Of a stretch of 37,288 nucleotides of DNA, positions 36,309 to 37,288 are shown in pieces; positions within the stretch are counted from its first letter, which is position 1; each line of letters begins with the position of its first letter. The notes below the pieces were generated by a model. That model did no database searches, was not told the origin of the DNA, and saw nothing but the letters and a program-made list of their open reading frames with translations. The translations under genes and the position numbers were made by a program. Source of the stretch: a virus. The stretch covers positions 1 through 37,288 of IMG/VR virus record IMGVR_UViG_3300009618_000018, one strand, 5' to 3'.

Positions 36309-36769
36309 CGCGGCATTCGTCCTATCTCACCGATCGCGACGCGCTGCGCACGATGCTGCGGCGCGCCGCGGTGAGATCGATCAACGACCAAGGAAGCCAG
36401 CAGCTCGTCAATTTATCGGGGCTCGCTGGCGATCAGCCTCTCAATGTCCCGACTGTCGCACTATTCGGTTTCAGCTCGAATCCGCCCGCCGGCGGCGTCG
36501 GTCTCATCATCTGTCCAGGAGGCCGTTCCGACCGGGCAATGTTTTTCGGCGGTGAATTAACAAAATTTCGGCCGAAAAATCAGCCGGTAGGCGGCGTCAC
36601 GCTCTACGACGCCTTCGGCCAGTCGGTCTCTTTCGTGCAGAATAATATTCGCATCGTCGGCACCGGCGCAGTCACCATCACAGCGCCGAGCGGATGCACC
36701 ATCAACGGTAACGTCACGGTACAAGGCAACGTCGCTGCTAGCGGCGTTATCAGCGCGGCCGGGGCCTGA
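36305..36769 (+). CDS. Baseplate spike protein, Mu gp45 type
   Basis: 154 residues from ATG 36305. The OB-fold-like N-terminus (LRTMLRRAAVRSINDQGSQQLVNLSG, VPTVALFGFSSNPPAGG) leads to a repetitive beta-helix (IRIVGTGAVTITAPSGCTINGNVTVQGNVAASGVI), as in Mu gp45, whose trimer is the membrane-piercing tip. It is shorter than Mu gp45 (about 197) and lacks an obvious metal-binding HxH at the end, so the tip chemistry may differ. Confidence 0.88.
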   Translation: MTRHSSYLTDRDALRTMLRRAAVRSINDQGSQQLVNLSGLAGDQPLNVPTVALFGFSSNPPAGGVGLIICPGGRSDRAMFFGGELTKFRPKNQPVGGVTLYDAFGQSVSFVQNNIRIVGTGAVTITAPSGCTINGNVTVQGNVAASGVISAAGA

Positions 36770-36778
36770 GAGGCCGCG

Positions 36779-37288
36779 ATGGCGGAGATATCGCAGATCC
36801 CGTTCACTGCCGGTGCAGGCATTAGTGTTTCCGCATCAACCTTATCTGTCTCAAACCCCGTCAATCCGACTGCCCCAACACAAACGATCTACACTTTTGG
36901 CTCTGGAACCTATAATCCCCCAACCGGCGTTAAGTGGCTGCGCGTCCGTATGGCGGGGGCCGGCGGCGGAGGTTCTGGCACCGGAACCCAAACCGCGCCG
37001 GGTGAAAACGGCGGGACCACGACTTTCGGATCATCGTTCTTAACCGCTAATGGCGGCGGCGGAACGGTAGTCAACGGAGCAGGCGGTCTAGGCGGTTCGT
37101 CCTCTGGCGGCGACGTCAACATAGCAGGATCACAAGGACAAGGTAGCCAAGGTGACGGTGTAAGCGGAGGCATGGGGCCGACCGGCGGTTCCTCTCCTTT
37201 AGGTATGGGCGGTGGTGGTGGCGCCAACGGGCAATCCGGTGCCGGCGGAACAGGCTACGGCGGTGGCGGCGGCGGCGGATATCAGAAC
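36779..37288 (+). CDS. Glycine-rich tail-tip / adhesin-like protein (cut by window end)
   Basis: ATG 36779, 10 bases after the spike stop, open for 170 codons to the window end. The N-terminal part (SQIPFTAGAGISVSASTLSV, YTFGSGTYNPPTGVKWLRVRMAGAGGGGSG) is a motif seen in Gly-rich tail-fibre tips. It is followed by long GGG-x-G runs like the polyglycine-II packing of T-even adhesins such as S16 gp38. Codons such as ATA, TTA, CTA and GTA are commoner than in neighbours. It is probably the host-range determinant. The remaining part and any chaperone are beyond the window. Confidence 0.75.
   Translation, partial: MAEISQIPFTAGAGISVSASTLSVSNPVNPTAPTQTIYTFGSGTYNPPTGVKWLRVRMAGAGGGGSGTGTQTAPGENGGTTTFGSSFLTANGGGGTVVNGAGGLGGSSSGGDVNIAGSQGQGSQGDGVSGGMGPTGGSSPLGMGGGGGANGQSGAGGTGYGGGGGGGYQN

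Noticed and set aside
1-37288. CRISPR array or known defence system
   Set aside because: No regularly spaced repeats and no Cas, toxin-antitoxin, restriction endonuclease or retron genes were seen; the methyltransferase stands alone and the HerA-like gene lacks a nuclease partner such as SIR2 or NurA.

Overview
This window is almost entirely a temperate tailed-phage genome, either an integrated prophage or a phage contig. It comes from a high-GC alphaproteobacterium, most likely Hyphomicrobiales of the Bradyrhizobium/Nitrobacteraceae kind. That host guess is an inference. It rests on GC-rich codon use, on phage copies of two alphaproteobacterial cell-cycle regulators (GapR/DUF2312 and SciP/DUF1153 types), and on several short gene families I associate with prophages of this group. 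No host gene or attL/attR boundary can be recognised, and both window ends cut through genes.

Layout. (1) Positions 1-7537 form a leftward early operon of about 20 small, tightly overlapping genes: excisionase-like HTH, ASCH domain, HerA/DUF87-like ATPase, several HTH proteins, an acyl-carrier-like protein without its serine, a DUF6527-type protein, zinc proteins, an HNH-like nuclease and two tiny membrane proteins. A tRNA-like element and a strong UUCG hairpin terminator lie within it. (2) Positions 7579-8956 are the immunity region: a self-cleaving S24/LexA-type repressor, a coupled secreted protein, a Cro-like gene, and four copies of a 17-bp operator. Two of these copies sit in the same place in the spacers of the early promoters PL and PR. 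(3) Positions 9110-15014 hold the rightward early genes: GapR-like, SciP-like, MT-A70 methyltransferase, and a replication-initiator candidate with DnaA-box-like sites inside it, ending at a terminator. (4) Positions 15125-18516 are an accessory region: a second DUF6527 copy, a tyrosine recombinase preceded by many palindromes and a 21-bp direct repeat, a Tat-signal protein and a gpZ-like tail protein. (5) Positions 18541-27727 carry a lambda-type packaging and head module: cos-like region, small and large terminase, gpW, portal, S49 protease, scaffold, decoration protein with an inserted tandem repeat, and capsid E. (6) Positions 27741-37288 carry a Mu-type contractile tail: gp37/gp38-like, sheath, tube, chaperones with a -1 frameshift site, tape measure, gpN, gpP, gp45 spike, and a glycine-rich tail-tip protein cut by the window end.

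How it fits together. The repressor should hold PL and PR shut and also act at its own upstream operator. DNA damage would trigger its self-cleavage. The right operon then delivers chromosome- and cell-cycle-acting proteins together with replication. After the terminator at 15064-15106, the late genes build a lambda-like head on a Mu-like contractile tail. No endolysin, holin or spanin could be recognised, so lysis genes probably lie beyond 37288 or are unfamiliar.
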